From Xestospongia bergquistia (lineage: Eukaryota; Porifera; Demospongiae; Haplosclerida; Petrosiidae), in NCBI GenBank assembly GCA_963965975.1, contig OZ014421.1:5755001-5819000 (forward strand): a stretch of DNA of 64,000 bases, written 5' to 3'. The position numbers and the translations under genes were made by a program. A model generated the notes under the pieces. It had not been told where the DNA came from. It ran no database searches and worked only from the letters and a program-made list of their open reading frames with translations. Shown here piece after piece: positions 40,354 through 52,487 of this stretch (position 1 is the stretch's first letter; each line of letters opens with the position of its first letter).

Positions 40354-41559
40354 AAACCTTACCATCATGATATTCAAAAGCAACATATGTTACTTTTTGA
40401 ACCATTAACATAAGAGGTCTGTAAAAAAACAATAACAATAGTTAGTTAGTATAGTCAATAAATTTTAATCAAATTAAAAAAATAATTTTAGAATATCTAC
40501 ACACTTAACTCAGCAATGGTTTTCCGTACATATTATATATAATCCATAAATTTTAACTCAATATATCTACAACTCAGACTGTTATTGATACACACACACA
40601 CACACACATATATATATAGTAACACTTTCTGATGACATACTTACCCTGTGAAGTCCAAATGGTATCCAGCATAGTCAGTAATCATACGATATATATGACC
40701 TAGGCTGATTGCAACAAGCGCATATATCATAGTATATCTATATAACAAAAGTACAATAGTCCAATAAATCCATATATCATTGTATATCTATATAACAAAA
40801 GTACAATAGTCCAATAAATCCACATATCATAGTGTAACTATATTTATATGACACAAGTACACCATATCAAGTACTAACTAGGTTAAATGAACATTGTGAT
40901 TAAATGTAAGTATTTTTAGTTTCTAAGTTATTACTCTGAGGGTGATCCCAAGATGAAACAGTTAACATTCAACATGCTATAATATAATAATATAGTATTA
41001 TCTCTTAACTCTTTTCTTTATTAAATTCCTTAAGTATTGACTAAGATACTAAATTAAATTAATTATTAATGAAGTCAAAAATCCTCTTTCCTTATTGTTG
41101 TGGTCAAAGTTTATGCTAACAAAGGTGAAATGTAGACACCCACACACACACACACATCATAAAGGCTAACTTGTGAACAACACGAGGTGGTAGAAGTAGC
41201 AAGAAAATATACCCAATACCAGCAAATGCCATCAGATAAAAAATTTGCCTGCATAAAGAGAGAAAGAATATTATCATTTTTTATTCAATGATAATCTGCT
41301 TTTATTTACTTACCATTTGAAACAAATCCATCCAAAGTAGATTCCAATGGTAGTTGAATATATATGTCGTATAATAGTATTAGTATAACTGTAATGTAGT
41401 GCAATACGTAGAATGAAGGCAAACGGAAAAGAAAGAAAAAATAGAGCTGCGTATTTGACCTGAGAAAAGATCTAAAATGTTATAGAAATAACAGTAATTA
41501 CTTACCCTATCGACAGACATACCAACAGTGTCTGATAAACTGTAGAAGAGAGACTCCAT
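38245..41559 (-). CDS. MBOAT1/2-type lysophospholipid acyltransferase, minus copy (13 exons)
   Basis: Family role: multi-pass endoplasmic reticulum enzyme moving an acyl group from acyl-CoA to a lysophospholipid (Lands cycle remodelling). Exons: 41506-41559, 41314-41459, 41171-41248, 40645-40737, 40363-40418, 40225-40279, 40043-40175, 39772-39886, 39611-39700, 39133-39301, 38951-39083, 38586-38737, 38245-38386, giving 471 residues. Visible motifs: RHIYSTTIGIYFGW near the N-terminus, FCFFTFLAGPTSTYKEY, NAAGLGFNGYDNNGNAKWDL, catalytic-type Asn in AWNITTATWL, and active-site His in SAVWHGFYPAYY. The C-terminus is Lys-rich and cytosolic-looking. Exon lengths equal those of the plus-strand copy except one exon three bases shorter. 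This is the inverted paralogue of 41667-45402. Confidence 0.92.
38738..38880. repeat. (GA)n microsatellite at an MBOAT splice acceptor
   Basis: A long GA tract with GAAA, GACA and CACA interruptions. On the minus strand it is (TC)n ending at the TAG acceptor of the MBOAT exon 38586-38737. The plus-strand paralogue has a TC/AC tract at the same acceptor. Confidence 0.92.
40309..40350. repeat. (GT)n microsatellite
   Basis: About 20 GT units in the minus-copy MBOAT intron, near the donor of exon 40363-40418. The plus copy has a short CA tract at the matching place (42739-42751). Confidence 0.85.
40721..40835. repeat. 50-base tandem repeat spanning an exon edge
   Basis: Just over two copies of a 50-base unit (CATATATCAT, TATCTATATAACAAAAG, TACAATAGTCCAATAAATC). 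The first copy overlaps the start of the MBOAT exon 40645-40737 and its acceptor, so acceptor-like sequence is duplicated within the intron. Confidence 0.75.
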
Positions 41560-41666
41560 TTTTGGGTAGTTATTACTGAAAACTGACAGTATTCACAGTA
41601 AGGTGTGTTATTGATGTGGTTAAATATTCAGTTAAGGCCCATTAGCCCAGCCCAACATTTTTAACG
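41560..41666. promoter_or_regulatory. 107-base divergent promoter of the MBOAT pair
   Basis: Only 107 bases separate the start codons of the two inverted MBOAT genes. It probably contains both promoters and the axis of the inverted duplication. The sequence includes TATTCAGTTAAGG, and no TATA pair is obvious. Confidence 0.6.
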
Positions 41667-44600
41667 ATGGATGCCATATTTCACTCACTCTCCAAGGAAC
41701 TGAGTTTGCCAATAGATAAAGTCAGTGCACTTACTCTAATATAGTTCAGAATATTTTCATATTTTTCCTGACAGGTTCGATACGTTGTACTATTCTTTTC
41801 CTCTTATCCTTTGGCATTCTTGTTTCGTCTTGGTCTACACTACAGTACCACTAATAGTTCAGTGCGTCATGTCTATTCAACTGTTTTTGGTCTCTATTTT
41901 GGATGGCTCTGCTTTAAATGGTAAGGACCTTGCTATTTTAATATGCACTCAATCCTTGCATTAAGAATATCACATATGTTAAAATTTTTATAATAAACTG
42001 ATGTTACAGAAAAGATACAATCACGTTTTTTCTGTCTTTGTTAATGGTTGTGTATAATACAATTACAACTTGTTGTAGTAATGGCTCTACTTTTTATAGG
42101 CAGCTGTTCTATCTGGTGGCATTTGTTGGAATTGGTTACCTTCTACTATTAATGCTACCACATCATATCGTTCAAAAGTTAGCCAGGGCTGTCCAATAAG
42201 TGATGCATGCTGTTATAATAATTATAGATATACTATGATATATGCACTTGTAGCGATCAGCATTGGTCATACATATCGTATGATTACTGACTATGCTGGA
42301 TACCATTTGGACTTCACAGGGTAAGTATAAGCTAAATAAAGATCAATGTGAACCCTCTCCTCTCACACTTTGTAATTAAGAATTAGTTAGTTGTTTTGAG
42401 TTAATTATTGACTGTTGGTATGGACACCTTACATGTTACATGATTGTTGCATTAAATATATATATATTACTTGGTTTTGTTTAATGATTTTTAGTAATTG
42501 TTATCCTGTCTGAAATTTCATATCATCTATTGTTTTGTATTTTTATTATATTGATGCTTTATTTATCCATTGTTGAGTAAGTATAGGCATTCTATAAAAT
42601 CTATTATATTATAATTGAGTTGTGTTTAATTTTAATACAACACTAACTAACTATTGTTACTGTTTTTTATAGACCTCTTATGTTAATGGTTCAAAGAGTG
42701 ACATATGTTGCTTTTGAATATCATGATGGTAAGGTTTAGCACACACACACATAATCTGACACAATATAATATATTATTCTTGTAGGAGTAGCTAGAGAGG
42801 ATAATGAATTAAATGATGATCAGAGAAAACAAAAAATAAGGTGGAGGTATCTCCTTATATGGTCATCATGTTATATTATCTTCTTATAGTGCTGTACCAT
42901 CGTTACTGGAATATTTCAGTTATAATTTTTGTTTCTTTACATTTCTGGCTGGTCCCACTTCTACCTATAAAGAATATGATGACTTTATTACTGGAAGAAA
43001 CATGATATCTGCTAAGAAAAATGTCAGTAACTAACCAAAGTGATTAAGGAAACTATTGTTGTCCAAATATTAGACCCTGTTATCTTTAATTGTGTATTTT
43101 ATTAATAGTTCTATAGAAAAGGTTACCTTAGCTTTAGTAAGGGAAATCATAAAATATTCTGTTATTATAATTAATGATTGCAATACACTCTGTTATTTTC
43201 TGAATTATTTACAAGCTTTCCCCAGTGACAACTTCCTGTTTTAAGATTGTTTTTCCTTTTCTTTTTACTAGACATTATCTGACCCAAGTCCTTTGATTCC
43301 ATTGTTGAAAAAACTAGCATGTGCCCTTGTGTTCCTTGTGATCTTTATCCAAAAAATAGACTGGGTTGATTACAACTTGATATTAGGTAACTTAACAACT
43401 TTATAGATATAGTTGTATTACGAGATGACTAAGACTTATATGCTCAAATTCTTTTAATCCAATATAATATAGAACTACATAATACATGCAATGAAATTTT
43501 TCATAAAGAAAAATCCAAAGTTAATGTTGTCAATTGTCATTGTTTTAAGCTTATAGTTTATTTAACTGCTTGGGAACACCTGCCATAGTCCTAAAATATC
43601 ATATATGACATAAAGAATGTTATTTTTAGCTAAACTAACAAGTTAATTTTGTTATTATTTCTTCACAAGATCCTTCGCTTCCTCTTTTTCCAACTCGTTT
43701 TCTCAACACCCAAATATTCTGTTTTGTAGATCGATCGAAATATTTCTTTTCTCATCTAATAGGTAGGCCCATTATTTATCAGTTAATTGTTAGAGTCATA
43801 ATTTGCACACAAAGGATGAATGTAATCATCTCCTGCAATAAGCATCATAGCCTTTAAACCAGGAACAGCTATACCAAAATCATTGCAACTATTTCTTTTT
43901 CTCTTCTATAAGTTGAGAGTATTTGTAATGCTGGAGGTCTGGGGTTCAATGGATATGATCAGAGAGGTAATGCTAAGTGGGACTTGATAAAAAATATGGA
44001 TATCATCAAATTTGAACTGGGAAAAAATCCACGTGAGCAAGTTGCTGCTTTAAATATTACTACAGCAAATTGGCTTAGAAGGTTAGTGCACTGTTAGATA
44101 ATAAGAGTAACCTTATATATAGGGTTGGTTATCTGTTGAAATGTATAAGACTAAATATCTCCCAACCAACTAATACTGTCTACATTATTATATATAGAAA
44201 GATTGTAATGGAAGAAAGTTAATGTCTATGTCTATAAGATTCCATAGGTATTCAGCACAATGGGTACTGTCTTTGAAGTTGAAAAGTATTGGCAAGATCT
44301 ATTTCCAAGTTGTTAATAATGTGTTATAAAGTATTTTGAGATACTGTAGCTCAAAGTTCAATTTCATTGTTTTGTCAATATATAAAGCTTGGAAACTTGT
44401 TCTCCACTCACTGACCTCAAAGAATAAATGCCAAAGATGACCTCAAAGGTGGCATCTAGAACCTTTGATCACATGACTTCCATTCAATATCTCTATTCTT
44501 CTGTTAGTCAGTTGTCATTAGTTTTTATCAGTATACAATCTAAATCAAGAAATAGTTAAACATTAATAAAATACAATTTATTTGTTTAATGATACAATTG

Positions 44601-44841
44601 CTATCTATTTATTTGACTGATGGTACCATTTCTACAGCTATTTTATGTACTTGCAATAATACAGCTGTTGTTACATTCACAGAGTTGTGTACGAGCGCAC
44701 TCGTTGGAATCCTGTTCTATTGACTTTTATAATGTCTGCTATTTGGCATGGATTTTATCCTGGATACTATGTGACATTTGTTTATATAGCACTGCTGACA
44801 ATAGCTGGTCGAAAGGTATTTTATAGCAATAAAATTGTTTA

Positions 44842-44901
<60 letters not shown>

Positions 44902-44902
44902 A

Positions 44903-44945
<43 letters not shown>

Positions 44946-45402
44946 CCAGATCCGTAGGTTGATTTGGCATCATTTTCAAAGTCCACCTCTACTCAAGTTA
45001 TCATATGATATTGTCACTATATTGACAACCATTTTACTTAGAACACTAGCTCATCTCTCTTTTGTTCTGTTGTTATGGGAAGACATTGTACTAATATGGA
45101 GGTTAGTTTTCATCATATTGAAAGCTCTCTTGGTTAGTTAGTATTTTTATTAAAATGGCTGTATGATGCATTAAAGTGTTACATGTGTCAGAGTTTTCAA
45201 CATATTATATCAGAGTCATTTGGAACATCCTCCATAAGTTTCTCATCTTTTTTATTGCAGTTATTTTTATTATCTACCTGTTATACCATTATTGTTTGCT
45301 GTGTTCGTTTTGCCTGATAAAAAACCTGAGAAGACAATAAAACAAGCAGTAAATGATAGCTCAGCAGATATAGTAACAACAACAAGACCTCATCAAGACT
45401 AA
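41667..45402 (+). CDS. MBOAT1/2-type lysophospholipid acyltransferase, plus copy (13 exons)
   Basis: Exons: 41667-41720, 41775-41920, 42100-42177, 42228-42320, 42673-42728, 42786-42840, 42890-43022, 43272-43386, 43670-43762, 43913-44081, 44683-44815, 44950-45101, 45261-45402, giving 472 residues. The start is the ATG at 41667 (MDAIFHSLSKEL); an overlapping ATG four bases on is closed by a stop. N-terminal RHVYSTVFGLYFGW, central FLAGPTSTYKEYDDF, FNGYDQRGNAKWDL, catalytic-type Asn about 322 (LNITTANWL) and active-site His about 353 (SAIWHGFYPGYY) place it with MBOAT1/2 rather than with PORCN or SOAT. Many hydrophobic segments are present. Exons 42786-42840 and 42890-43022 and the intron between them are almost base-identical to the inverted copy, which implies recent duplication or gene conversion. 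Confidence 0.93.
44841..44945. repeat. (TC)n(AC)n(TC)n compound microsatellite at an MBOAT acceptor
   Basis: The tract runs into CTCTTCCAG at 44949, the acceptor of exon 44950-45101, and corresponds to the microsatellite of the inverted paralogue at 38738-38880. Confidence 0.92.
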
Positions 45403-45680
45403 GTGTTTTTGTTGTAGTTATACTATTAATTATTTTAATTATAATATTTGTTAATTTTTTTGATACATATGAAGTGATTGAAGTTAGCAATGGATTTTTA
45501 TCTGATTCTGATTAGTAGGGATTGCTCACTGTATAGTTGTCATGACAACATGATAACAGGAATGATGTCCTTATCTAAAATATAAACCTTATGATTTATA
45601 TAATAGTTTTAGTACAAAAGTCTAAGTCAATTGTAAATTAAGATAATTTTTGTAAAATATTATGTTAAAAAAATGTTTAG

Positions 45681-46544
45681 CAGAAATTGTGTTAAAGAAA
45701 CATTAAGGTGAATGAGTCCATTGATAAATTTTATTTACTTGTTTATTTATTTACTTGTTATTTTGTTGTTAGGTTGTATCCTTTAATAATGGCTAATATC
45801 AGGATCCTACAAAAGGATGTAGTTCTCTCTGGATATAAAGTGCCAGCTGGAGTAAGTTTAAGTTATATTAAAACATATCTATTATAATTAATTTATAAAT
45901 ATTTAATAAACACATCTTATCATTCACAGGTTCAAGTCCTCATTCCAACACTAGTGATGGGTCGACTACCTAAAAATTTTCCTCATAAACCAGACAGTTT
46001 TTACCCTGACAGATGGAATCGTGAAAGAGAATATCCAACTAATCCTTTTGCCTTTTTACCATTTGGATTTGGACCAAGAATGTGTATTGGTAAACTAAAT
46101 GTTAGATTGTGTTATGTTACCCTATGTCACTTTAAAGTAATGTTATTATAACAATAATATTTTATAAATATAACTAAGTATTTAAGTTAATTTCTGTAAT
46201 GAACACACAAGACAAAATGTAGTTTGATTTTGATAGTTGATTTATCATTGTTCTATTCTTCTACGATTATCTTAACAAAGAAAGTTGTTTTATTTTTTCA
46301 TTACACTACAAAGATATTTTGATATCTATAATATTTCAGTCTCTCTACATGACTCTATTTCTTTCTCTTACACTCAGGTCATAGACTAGCTGAATTAGAG
46401 TTACACATAACATTAACTCATCTTATTAAGAAGCTCCATATTGAATATCCTGAAAAAACACTCATGGATTATGTTGTGAGGTTACCGGTACTAATAGTTT
46501 CAGAGAGACAACTTGATTTGATATTACAATACATTACTGTATGA
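45681..46544 (+). pseudogene. 5'-truncated P450: last exons only
   Basis: Reads the C-terminal part of a mitochondrial-type P450. It starts with the tail of the ExxR exon (about 45685-45707, NCVKETLR, donor GTGAAT). It continues with 45773-45851 (LYPLIMANIRIL to GYKVPAG), 45930-46089 (MGRLPKNFP, then [10 protein letters not shown]) and 46378-46544 (HRLAELELH to a TGA stop). Splice sites and frame are intact, and the haem loop [10 protein letters not shown] is complete. No exon for residues before ExxR fits in the 278 bases between the MBOAT stop and 45681, so this is a broken copy. Unlike the tandem P450s at 20-28 kb, an intron splits the haem-binding region right after MCIG, so it belongs to a different subfamily. 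It could still be transcribed. Confidence 0.8.
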
Positions 46545-47950
46545 TAATATTACTGTTTTTTTTATTTTTAAATAGCTGACACAACATTTTATTTTATTTT
46601 GCTGTATACTGATGTATCTTAAATATACTATACTAACGTCATTATATTTGTTAATCCTTTAAATAGTTCCTTTAATATTGCATTGCAATCATTGAATATA
46701 ATATGTGATTGATTACTGACTAAATTTGAAGGCTATTAATACATACAGCATGCTATTACTGGCAACAAAGCATGGAATATCTAATTATGAGGTTATTAGT
46801 GCTAAAATCAAGTGGAGGTATATAAATGGAATTCAATATAATAATGGTATAAGCAGCATTAATTATTTTTGCCAGTGTTAACTACTCCTCATATCTTTAG
46901 TGAAGTTTCAGTCATGACAATGTAATATCATTTGCTACAAGGCAATGATTAGAGTTCCAACTTATACTAACGCTATTGTAGTTTATTGAATTTAATGTCT
47001 ATCCTTCTCTTTTCCTCTTTAGATATTAGATACAAAGGCTATATTATTGAAAAAATTGATTGGTTGATTTAACCAGTACAATGCTGTAGTCACTGCACCT
47101 TCCGGGAGGTCCTATAAATCATTTGGACTACATGTTCACAATTATTATTATACATGTATGTTGTTGTTGTTGAACTGTCATGCCAAAAGTGGCCCTACCC
47201 AAAGTGGTCCTAGTACGTCTGAACATGTCCACATGTGGACTGAAAATGGCAATAAAAAATTGGTCTGTGGGAGACCAATTTTAGTCTTGGGCTGAAATTA
47301 TCTTGACACCTGAAATACATTATAAGAGACTGACATGTAGTAAATATCACATATAGCTTTCATAACTACTCTACTGATCGACAGTTGGTATAGTTATATA
47401 ATTATTGTCTGAGCTATGAAGATTATGTTTAACATCCAGACAAAGAATTTTCATGAATGCCTCATGGGCTATTGAATGTCACTATGGAATTCATAACAGA
47501 ACAGTCCTACATACTATCATCATACATGTCCATTCTGTTATTTGTCGATGCATATGAAATGTGAATTCCATAGAAATTATAGTATATATTATCAATAGTT
47601 TTAAATGTATTGAGTTAGTTGAAACAACCAATCTATTTTAACAGTGATATTGTGGTTCATTGAAAATAAAAAAATACGTATCCTTCTCTTGCTCTTTAAT
47701 TGTGACTTTTTGTCAATGTCTCTATTAATACTGTCTTTAGGTCTGAAAAGATTAAATTTAACAATCTTACTAATCCTATAGAACATATAAAGGAGGAAGA
47801 AATTGTTCACTGTCAGGTTTTAAATATTTATCATCATACTTTATACATACTAATACATCTTGTCATAAAAAACTATCAAACTGACACTAAACAATCCATA
47901 ATAATAATATCTGTATGTTTTGCTTCAAAAAGCATGTTGACTAAACAGGG
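46545..47950. other. Repeated noncoding block (first copy)
   Basis: The 3' flank of the P450 fragment. It recurs after the orphan P450 exons at about 52488-53700 and 60199-61560, and in part at 54831-55743. It contains CACTGCACCTTCCGGGAGG, an imperfect hairpin around ATTGGTCT/AGACCAAT, and the conserved inverted repeat at 47482-47573. There is no coding signal. Confidence 0.7.
47482..47573. repeat. Inverted-repeat hairpin, copy 1 of 4
   Basis: Ends are CTATGGAATTCA and TGAATTCCATAG (perfect 12-base inverted repeat), with an inner partly paired ATAACAG/CTGTTAT. Copies occur at 53222-53313, 55267-55348 and 60899-60990. Confidence 0.8.
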
Positions 47951-50411
47951 TCAAAGGTCAAAAGTTGAACTTGATGGCCATTCATCATCATCTAAAGCCA
48001 TATTTTCATTAGTGCCATAAATCATCATCTCATCCTCATCAGTTGATGTCTGATTAAATGTCCCGTACGCATTTGAAAAGAGAAAAAGATGGCTCCACAA
48101 AAGGAGAAGAAGAAGCTAAGAAGAAAATTAGATGTTAATAATACATACAAATGAATTTGAAATCATGAATGTCTGTATAGTACTACTTACATTGACCAAC
48201 ATCAGTAATGATAAGCCAGCTACTACAGTGGCTGATCCTCTACAAAATAACAGATGAAGATGATCATAAGTGCATATATGTTCCAGTATAAAAGCTTGAT
48301 CCAGTAAAGAAAAACCAACTGCAAGTGATAGAAGACAACTTGTTGGTGTTATCTAATTGTTTTAGTTAAGGAGTCAACAATTATACTACATGTGATGAAT
48401 TGTGCATGTGTTTGGATACAAGATAGCCTGCTACTTTCTTCTCCCAAATATTATATATAAATGTAGAAACTACAAGGACTGGAAAGACACCAACTATTGT
48501 ATACAAAGGCACAAGAGAAGATATAAAAATTCCAGGTTCATCCCTATAGATAAGTAGACATTATAATAATGTGTGGTATTAGAATTAATCCCTGTAAAAA
48601 TTAATATGTTATTTTAACAACTAAAATTGGATTATTATGGAATCCAAAATTCATTACTGACTCTAATTTGTTGTTTGTATACTGTATCAACAAATTATAT
48701 AGCGAGTAACTATAATTGGGTGAAAAAATATGGAATTCAAAATTCATGCGAATTACTGATTCTATAATTTGGTATATCATATTCAACCTATGTGAACTAC
48801 AAGTTCAGTACAATTGTTAAAATAACTGAAATATTTTACAGTGATATAGCAAATAAACAAAGCTATAGAGATCATAGCTATTAAGCCTCACAGTTCAACT
48901 GTAAAAGTGATGACTCCACTAATGTAAAACAAGTAGGCAATAACACCAAATACTACTGTTGGTCCGATGCCAAAAGTTCGATTTGATTTTAAAAATTCAA
49001 TTATTTTTCTCATTTTTTCATCACAGCCAACTGTATTAAATAAGTCTTCTCTTGACAATGTGAATGGCCACAAACTGAAACCAATAGCCTATATATTACA
49101 AGTTAAATGATATACTTATTATATAGTGTTTCTTACCCCACAAAATACAATTAAAACGAGTCCACTTGTCATTACTGGTCCTGGAACATTATGAAACACC
49201 TTGTAATAGTCAAATGTTATGGCAAACTCTAGACTAGTACCAACAGCCAAATGAAACAAGAAACCTAAAATATGTAACTATAGTATTCATTTAAGGTAAA
49301 ATATTAACATCTAAACATCAAACATGTCTATTAATTTGATGAGGATACTGCTGATATTATTAAAGATTTATTGTTCTTGAATAACAAATCCAGATAAAAA
49401 CAACCCAGAAACATAACATAAAACACGATCATTAGACATGGTGGTATGAACAGCATGAGTCTGGTGTTAATAGCACTGGAAAGATATATAGAATTCAATC
49501 ATTATTATCAAAGTCAATATGTCTCATTTTATAAAAATTGTCATATGAGTTTCACATTAGTTAGTCTCAAAGCTAGACAATTTGCAAGGGAAGGGAAAAT
49601 TGCTTGTGTCATGTGATTGCATGGGACCACACCTCTAACTTAAAGTAATTTTATTCTAGAGCTTACAAATTAATTCTTTAATTATTTGTAAGTCATCTGA
49701 TCTTTAACTATAATAACATTCAGATATATAGTTGCCCATCTTTGTATGCAAGTTTGTCCAAACATTCCTTCTCCTTACAGAGCCTCTGGCTTTGAGACTA
49801 CGTATGACTTTATCATATGTGTCATATATATTATTCATCAGTTTATAGCATTAATTATATGAAGAATAGTCAAATCACTTGTTTCTTAATATACACAAGA
49901 TTTTCTCCAATGAATCTTATTAGATGTGTGTGTATATGTGGCCAAAACAACTATGACTTCCTAGTATATCATGTCATATAAGCATGTCAAACTTTAAATG
50001 AATCTGTTATTAGCTAAGTCAAAAGTATTAGTTAAAGATTAGTATATTATTACCTTATCAAGTCTATTATTAATTTGCAAGTAAAATATTTGCTCCTTTT
50101 ATAATTGGAAATCTTAAAAACATTACAATCTACATGTATGTATTAATTAAAGCTGTTCAATACTATATAGCTAATATTACCACACCAATACTGGAGATTA
50201 TTAATTTATGATTGTAATATCATTATATATTTTCATAATATTCAAAATTAATATAGGTGCATCAATTATTTTGATAGAGTACTCACTCAATGACAAGGTA
50301 TTCAAGAATAAAAAATCCATAAAGAAACAAAGCAACAAAACACAGCAGTAAAGGAACAAGACCCAAGGTCATGAATATAGTCAGTCTTTTCTTGGTCACA
50401 ATCTTACACAT
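47951..50411 (-). CDS. Unknown multi-pass membrane protein, copy A (7 exons, intact)
   Basis: Exons: 50287-50411, 49405-49475, 49137-49264, 48892-49088, 48420-48543, 48191-48352, 47951-48115, giving 323 residues. I recognise no family. The start MCKIVTKKRL is followed at once by a hydrophobic segment (about 12-36). Further hydrophobic segments lie at about 50-75, 95-110, 145-165, 175-198, 215-235 and 250-275, so 6-8 membrane spans are likely. Between spans is a charged loop (LSREDLFNTVGCDEKMRKII) and a polar segment SNRTFGIGPTV. The C-terminus is a soluble acidic tail (TSTDEDEMMIYG, ALDDDEWPSS). Two splice choices are weaker: a GTTGTT donor after exon 2, and the donor after exon 5 (GTATCC used here). 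The near-identical copy B keeps every exon open, supporting a real gene. Confidence 0.72.
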
Positions 50412-51133
50412 ACTCACTCTTTACAATATATTTGCTGATATAGATCTGTAGTAATAAACCTGAAGATGACAAAGATGAATACATACATACATACATACAT
50501 ACATGTACATATACTGATTACCAAGTACTTTAGAGCGAGGTAATTAATCTGAAAGGTAGAAGAGGTCGTCCTAGTTTCTATATCTATCTATCTGTCTATA
50601 TGTATGGATATATATATTTCGGTCACGCTTAGTGTGCAATAAGGCGCGTGATCACTTTTGTTCAAAGTAAAGTTTGCTTTATTTTACACAGACTATGAGA
50701 CCACAGTCGCATTTGTAGCCTATCACTCCGTGAGGAAAACCATGCATGTTTGCCTCGCCTCTCTTCACTCAGTTCGCCTTCAAACGTGGGACATGACGCC
50801 AGACAATGCTATACAGTCACTTACCTTTTAGAAAAAAGAAATGAAACTGCTAATCAAACTTATTTTTTTTGATCATGAGAAAGTTGCCGGATCCGCGGAA
50901 TGATCATGTAGTTTTATTTCGTTTAAGACAATATCTAGAATGCTGTACTTTAATTTAACGGGAAATTAATACTATATAAACATTTAATAACATAAATGAT
51001 TTCATATTATTAAAACACGAAACAAAATTCGAATTTATAATAACAAGGTGGAGCTAATTACCGTATCGTTAAGTAATGCAAAAACAATTTTATCAAAAAG
51101 GACAGAATAAAGTTTGAATGTTCAATTCAATTT
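50412..51133. promoter_or_regulatory. 5' flank of copy A
   Basis: Contains a CATA/CTAT microsatellite (50481-50600), a GGCGCGTGATCAC stretch at about 50642-50656, and a possible minus-strand 5' UTR exon ending in a GTAAGT donor at about 50821-50825. The whole block is repeated with almost no change at 58137-58861, and a diverged version lies at 63022-63350 beside the last P450. Confidence 0.55.
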
Positions 51134-52030
51134 CTATGGGATCAAAAGAGGTTCATCCTCAGCAGATGGTGTATCATTTTTAAGACAACTTGTTGGTGTT
51201 ATCTAAGATGTAGATAAACCAATTAAGGAGGAGTTATAATATTAATTGAAATTAAAATCCATATGGATACAAGATAGCCTACTCCTTTCTTTCCCCAGAT
51301 AGTATGTATGATCACTGTAGTAATTACAAGGACTGGGAAGGCACCCACTATTGCATACATAGGTACAGTGACAAAAGGACAAAAATTGTAAAAATTAAGA
51401 AATTCTTTCTAAATAATGTTCAGAAGAAGATAAATGCATATATATATTACATATAATATATTCATGGAAAAATATTGATTGGTTGCATATTAACCAATGT
51501 ATGTATGGTTTTACTGGTTGCATGTAACAAATTATTTGAAGGAAACTAAAGACAATATCATATTGTTTTCATTCCTAACATTCTATCAGCTGCAGATACA
51601 TTGTCTAACATTCTATCCTGTAGTACTTTAAGAATGAAAACAGTATGATGTTTGCTTTCAGTTTCATCAAATAATTTGCTACATACATGTAACCTGTATA
51701 AACATATATTTGTTAAATAAACTAATCAACCATTTACAATTATATAAGTACATGATAGTCATGGTGGGTTGGTTATCATAATCATACACATACTTAGCTA
51801 CTGACATCTTTTAATCCATCATCTATTTATTCTAGTAAAGTCTCACAATTCAATTGTAAATCTGATTGTTCCTCCAACATATGTCACATAGACAATAATA
51901 CTAACAAGTAACATCAATATTTAGTACCAATAATAGAAACATATTGATTATAGTGGTATTCATTTGTCTAGTATTGATACAAATACAGGATCTATAAGGC
52001 TTGTACCAATCATCAAATTAAACAATTAAC
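51134..52030 (-). pseudogene. Partial, decayed paralogue of the membrane protein, copy A'
   Basis: Three recognisable pieces match exons 3-6 of the intact gene. A degenerate exon at about 51985-52030 has an early TAA. About 51841-51895 reads YVTYVGGTIRFTIEL, like AYLFYISGVITFTVEL. About 51271-51385 reads PMYAIVGAFPVLVI to GYL. A terminal exon, 51134-51202, reads ITPTSCLKNDTPSAEDE and ends early. Exons 1-2 are missing and one splice phase does not match. It is repeated nearly base for base at 58862-59760. Confidence 0.65.
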
Positions 52031-52317
52031 CTGCAAAATGTAACTACAGTATTCATCAAGGTACATATTTTATATAAAGGGAATAAGTAAAAAAGTAAGA
52101 GTACATTTACAGAAGTATTTCACATGTGATGCTTACGAACACACAAGACAAAATGTAGTTTGATTTTGATAGTTGATTTACCATTGTTCTATTGTTCTAC
52201 CACCTTAACAAAGAAAGAAATTTTATATTTTCATTACACTACTATACAAAGATATTTTGATATCTATATAATATTTCAGTCTCTCTACATGACTCTATTT
52301 CTTTCTCTTACATTCAG

Positions 52318-52487
52318 GTCATAGACTAGCTGAATTAGAGTCACACATAGCATTATCTCATCTTATTAAGAAATTCCATATTGAATATCCTGAGAAAACA
52401 CCCATGGATTATGTTGTGAGGTTACTAATAGTTCCAGAGAGTGATTTGATGTTACAGTTCATTAATACATACAACATTCCACCATAG
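52318..52487 (+). pseudogene. Orphan last exon of a P450, open frame
   Basis: Acceptor CATTCAG, then HRLAELESHIALSHLIKK to a TAG stop. It matches the last exon of the fragment at 46378-46544 but has no P450 exon upstream. The preceding 180 bases also match the intron at 46200-46377, so the relic was copied as genomic DNA. Confidence 0.8.

Noticed and set aside
44687-44986. Frames running through the TC/AC tract
   Set aside because: The real exon ends at 44815; the rest is intronic microsatellite.
45403-45680. Possible earlier exons of the P450 fragment
   Set aside because: No acceptor-donor pair gives I-helix or upstream P450 sequence, and the frame stops just before the NCVKETLR remnant.
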